Below are positions 4,990 to 6,427 of a DNA stretch of 6,427 nt, one piece after another. Under the pieces are notes generated by a model. The model was not told the DNA's origin and ran no database searches. It was given only the letters and a program-made list of their open reading frames with translations. Both the position numbers and the translations under genes were made by a program. The stretch is from Anaerolineae bacterium (GTDB taxonomy: Bacteria > Chloroflexota > Anaerolineae > J102): the NCBI GenBank assembly GCA_015493675.1, contig WGCR01000594.1, positions 1-6,427 on the forward strand. Direction: 5' to 3'. Each line of letters begins with the position of its first letter. Position 1 is the first letter of the stretch.

Positions 4990-5247
4990 TCACTCAATCT
5001 GTTGATTTAGTCTCAGTTCTTCGGCAATCATCTTCCGGAAATGTTTGGCAAAAGCATCTACATTCTTGGAAGTGTAAATAGCTACTGTGATTTCCTTTGT
5101 GTACATTTCGTTGTCTATATGAACATGGTCTCCAGGCTCGGAAGTCAACTTCGCTAATGCGCCTGCCAGCTCATCTGCTTCCTGTGGAGTTAACAAAATT
5201 GTGATGCTCGATAGTTGTTTTCGGCTACTTTCATCGTAAATAATCAT
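4990..5247 (-). CDS. Candidate immunity protein for the main RHS tip
   Basis: A protein of 85 residues when started at ATG 5247, which has GGAG (5260-5257) 9 bases upstream and lies 16 bases past the RHS stop. A TTG at 5277 in the same frame would overlap the RHS end but has no ribosome site. The product begins MIIYDESSRKQLSSITILLT and contains PQEADELAGALAKL, then DHVHIDNEMYTKEITVAIYT, a small alpha/beta arrangement with many acidic residues (pI clearly low). I recall this pattern (short strand, LTPEEA helix, H(V/I)HI, KEIT(V/I)xIYT) from small genes beside RHS tips with the PHxNPHxHxE motif, but cannot name the family with certainty. Position directly after the toxin makes the immunity role likely. 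It ends 34 bases before the repeated linker of the orphan tip begins. Confidence 0.8.
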   Translation of the reverse strand: MIIYDESSRKQLSSITILLTPQEADELAGALAKLTSEPGDHVHIDNEMYTKEITVAIYTSKNVDAFAKHFRKMIAEELRLNQQIE

Positions 5248-5263
5248 AAATACATACTCCGAT

Positions 5264-6427
5264 TTATCGTGGCTCAACGTCTAAAGGATAAATTCTCGGT
5301 CCTTCCCATCCACTTCTTCCAACTCTCCATTCCAGGTGCATATGAGGATTTTCATGGGGGTTGGGATAGTTGAGATCCATTCTGAATCGTCTAGTGTTTG
5401 CCGAATTTCGAAGGATCAAATCCCCATGTTTATTTCTTATGACAATGATATCATCTCCTTGACCAACCCAGCCTTCAATGTCTTCCATTAACAAATCCAG
5501 CTTGGTGGGTGAAGTTGCTTTCAGCGTAGATTTCGGCATTCGGAGCGACGCCACCGCCCGCCCGACAGCATACGTCTCGAAAGCCAAACTCATCACGCCG
5601 CTGACCACGTCGGCCGCGCCCGAGCTGTACGCATCCACCAGGGGCGTGTCGGGCCGGGGTTGATTGCGCCAGCGCCACACGTCCTCTCCGTAGGCCGCCT
5701 CCGTGGCCTCGGGCGAGCGATGACACACGCCCGGACAATTCATCGCCGACCATTGCTGATAAATCAATTGTTGACGGGCAAAGTCAGGCGATTGGGCTGC
5801 GCTCTTGGCGGTATTGAAGCCCTGGTGGATTTGTGCGCCCGAGCCGATGAAAGGAATCCATGGTACGATATAGCGATACGTCCACCGCCGCCAGTTCCAG
5901 CCATGCCCGCCGCCATGACGCCCGCCACCACGCCCGCAGCCACCATGATGATGACCGCCACTGTTATTACTGTTATCGGTATCATCGGGTGGGTCCACCC
6001 ACCGATGCCCGCTCGGGTCCGTATACCGCAGCGGATTGTTCAGCGTGTACGCGTAGCGGTTGAAGGCCTGGGGCGCGGAAGGATCGGGGATGAGGGTGTC
6101 GGCCTGGGTGAAGCGCCCGAGCAGCGGGTCGTACCAGCGGGCGCCGTAGAAATAGAGCCCCAACGCCTCCTCGTGATACTGCCCGGTGTAGCGTTTGGTT
6201 GTCAAGGTGCTGAACGGGCCGCCGCGGGCGTCGCCAAAGGGATGGTAGTATTGCCGGCTCGCCACCGAGCCATCCCGGTTCACCAGCACGCTGGTGGAGC
6301 GCAAGTGATCCGATAACAGGTATTTTACGCCGTTATCCGCACTGTGTCCAGTCCGGCGCAGGGCCAACGGGCCGGTCGGGCCTTGGTAGTACTGCGTCAC
6401 GGCCCCGCCCTGCCATTCGTACACGCC
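5264..6427 (-). CDS. RHS-repeat polymorphic toxin, C-terminal part (runs off the right edge)
   Basis: An open frame enters at the right edge and stops at TAA 5266-5264; 387 codons are visible. In order: RHS core (residues 30-140, numbering from GTG 6424) with YLLSDHLRSTSVLVNRDG, YYHPFGDARGG, YTGQYHEEALGLYFYGARWY, DPLLGRFTQADT, NRYAYTLNNPLRYTDPSGH; a His/Gly-rich linker (157-175, HHHGGCGRGGGRHGGGHG); a pretoxin linker (185-295) with CPGVCHRSPEATEAAYGEDV; and a tip from about 297. The tip has DDIIVIRNKHGDLILRNS, RRFRMDLNYPNPHENPHMHL and EWRVGRSGWEGPRIYPLDV; the clustered His (H357, H361, H363) and nearby E365 could be catalytic, which is inference. RHS cores form a shell that encloses the tip and cleave near DPxG; the protein is delivered to competitors. 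The export signal lies outside the window. The immunity gene follows. Confidence 0.92.
   Translation of the reverse strand, partial: GVYEWQGGAVTQYYQGPTGPLALRRTGHSADNGVKYLLSDHLRSTSVLVNRDGSVASRQYYHPFGDARGGPFSTLTTKRYTGQYHEEALGLYFYGARWYDPLLGRFTQADTLIPDPSAPQAFNRYAYTLNNPLRYTDPSGHRWVDPPDDTDNSNNSGGHHHGGCGRGGGRHGGGHGWNWRRWTYRYIVPWIPFIGSGAQIHQGFNTAKSAAQSPDFARQQLIYQQWSAMNCPGVCHRSPEATEAAYGEDVWRWRNQPRPDTPLVDAYSSGAADVVSGVMSLAFETYAVGRAVASLRMPKSTLKATSPTKLDLLMEDIEGWVGQGDDIIVIRNKHGDLILRNSANTRRFRMDLNYPNPHENPHMHLEWRVGRSGWEGPRIYPLDVEPR
5547..5793 (-). repeat. Pretoxin-linker repeat, copy B (matches 4712-4955)
   Basis: The partner block inside the intact RHS gene, coding for SPDFARQQ to GRAVAS. Recombination between this and the copy at 4712-4955 would replace the present tip and its immunity gene with the BECR-like tip. 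Confidence 0.88.
6102..6235 (-). repeat. RHS core repeat, copy B (matches 3931-4064)
   Basis: The partner of the block in the tipless RHS fragment, here inside the intact RHS gene and coding for the GDARGG to TQAD part of the core. Confidence 0.8.

Noticed and set aside
5660..6316. Plus-strand open frame of 218 residues antisense to the RHS gene
   Set aside because: It lies opposite a well-supported RHS coding sequence, has no ribosome site or known motif, and a similar antisense frame recurs opposite the duplicated linker at 4636-4968.
1..6427. CRISPR array, tRNA or rRNA gene, transposase, phage integrase
   Set aside because: No regularly spaced repeats, no tRNA or rRNA-like sequence and no transposase or integrase motif were seen on either strand; the duplicated blocks are RHS coding DNA.

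Overview
The window reads as an accessory toxin locus from a bacterium, probably a member of the Chloroflexota. That guess rests only on the style of the RHS core and its mixed GC content. No ribosomal or housekeeping gene is present to fix the taxonomy. Two compositional layers can be seen: GC-rich RHS core and linker DNA, and AT-richer toxin tips, immunity genes and membrane-protein genes.

Right part, 3870-6427, all minus strand. The 3' end of an RHS-repeat polymorphic toxin gene enters from the right edge. It carries the RHS core, a His/Gly-rich linker, a pretoxin linker and a variable tip, and is followed by a small candidate immunity gene (4990-5247). Next comes a displaced second tip (4390-4929). 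Its first 75 or so codons nearly duplicate the main gene's pretoxin linker, but its C-terminal domain is different and looks like a BECR-type nuclease. It has its own Cys-rich CPCC-type candidate immunity gene (4085-4390), joined by a TAATG overlap. After that lies a third RHS piece, a core fragment without any tip (3870-4087). This is the archive-like layout expected for tip exchange in polymorphic toxin systems.

Middle, 2814-3873, minus strand. Three small unrecognised membrane-protein genes are found here: a 48-residue protein, a 155-residue four-helix protein and a 95-residue two-helix protein. The first two are chained to the RHS core fragment by ATGA stop/start overlaps.

Plus-strand island, about 1988-2670. 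A type II toxin-antitoxin pair lies here: a Phd/YefM-like antitoxin overlapping a VapC-like PIN toxin. The toxin has an in-frame amber codon at position 12, so it is probably an inactivated toxin beside an intact antitoxin. A repeat/palindrome just upstream is a candidate operator.

Left part, 206-1929, minus strand. A fourth and more decayed RHS core remnant is followed by a membrane-anchored 180-residue protein and a TPR protein with four membrane helices, in an operon-like series. The first 205 bases hold no convincing gene, but they contain a 16-bp imperfect inverted repeat (46-104).

Together the window holds four RHS-derived pieces: one gene with an intact core and tip, one orphan tip, and two tipless core remnants that both stop at the same place in the core. 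Two recognisable toxin/immunity pairs and several membrane proteins of unknown role lie downstream of these pieces.
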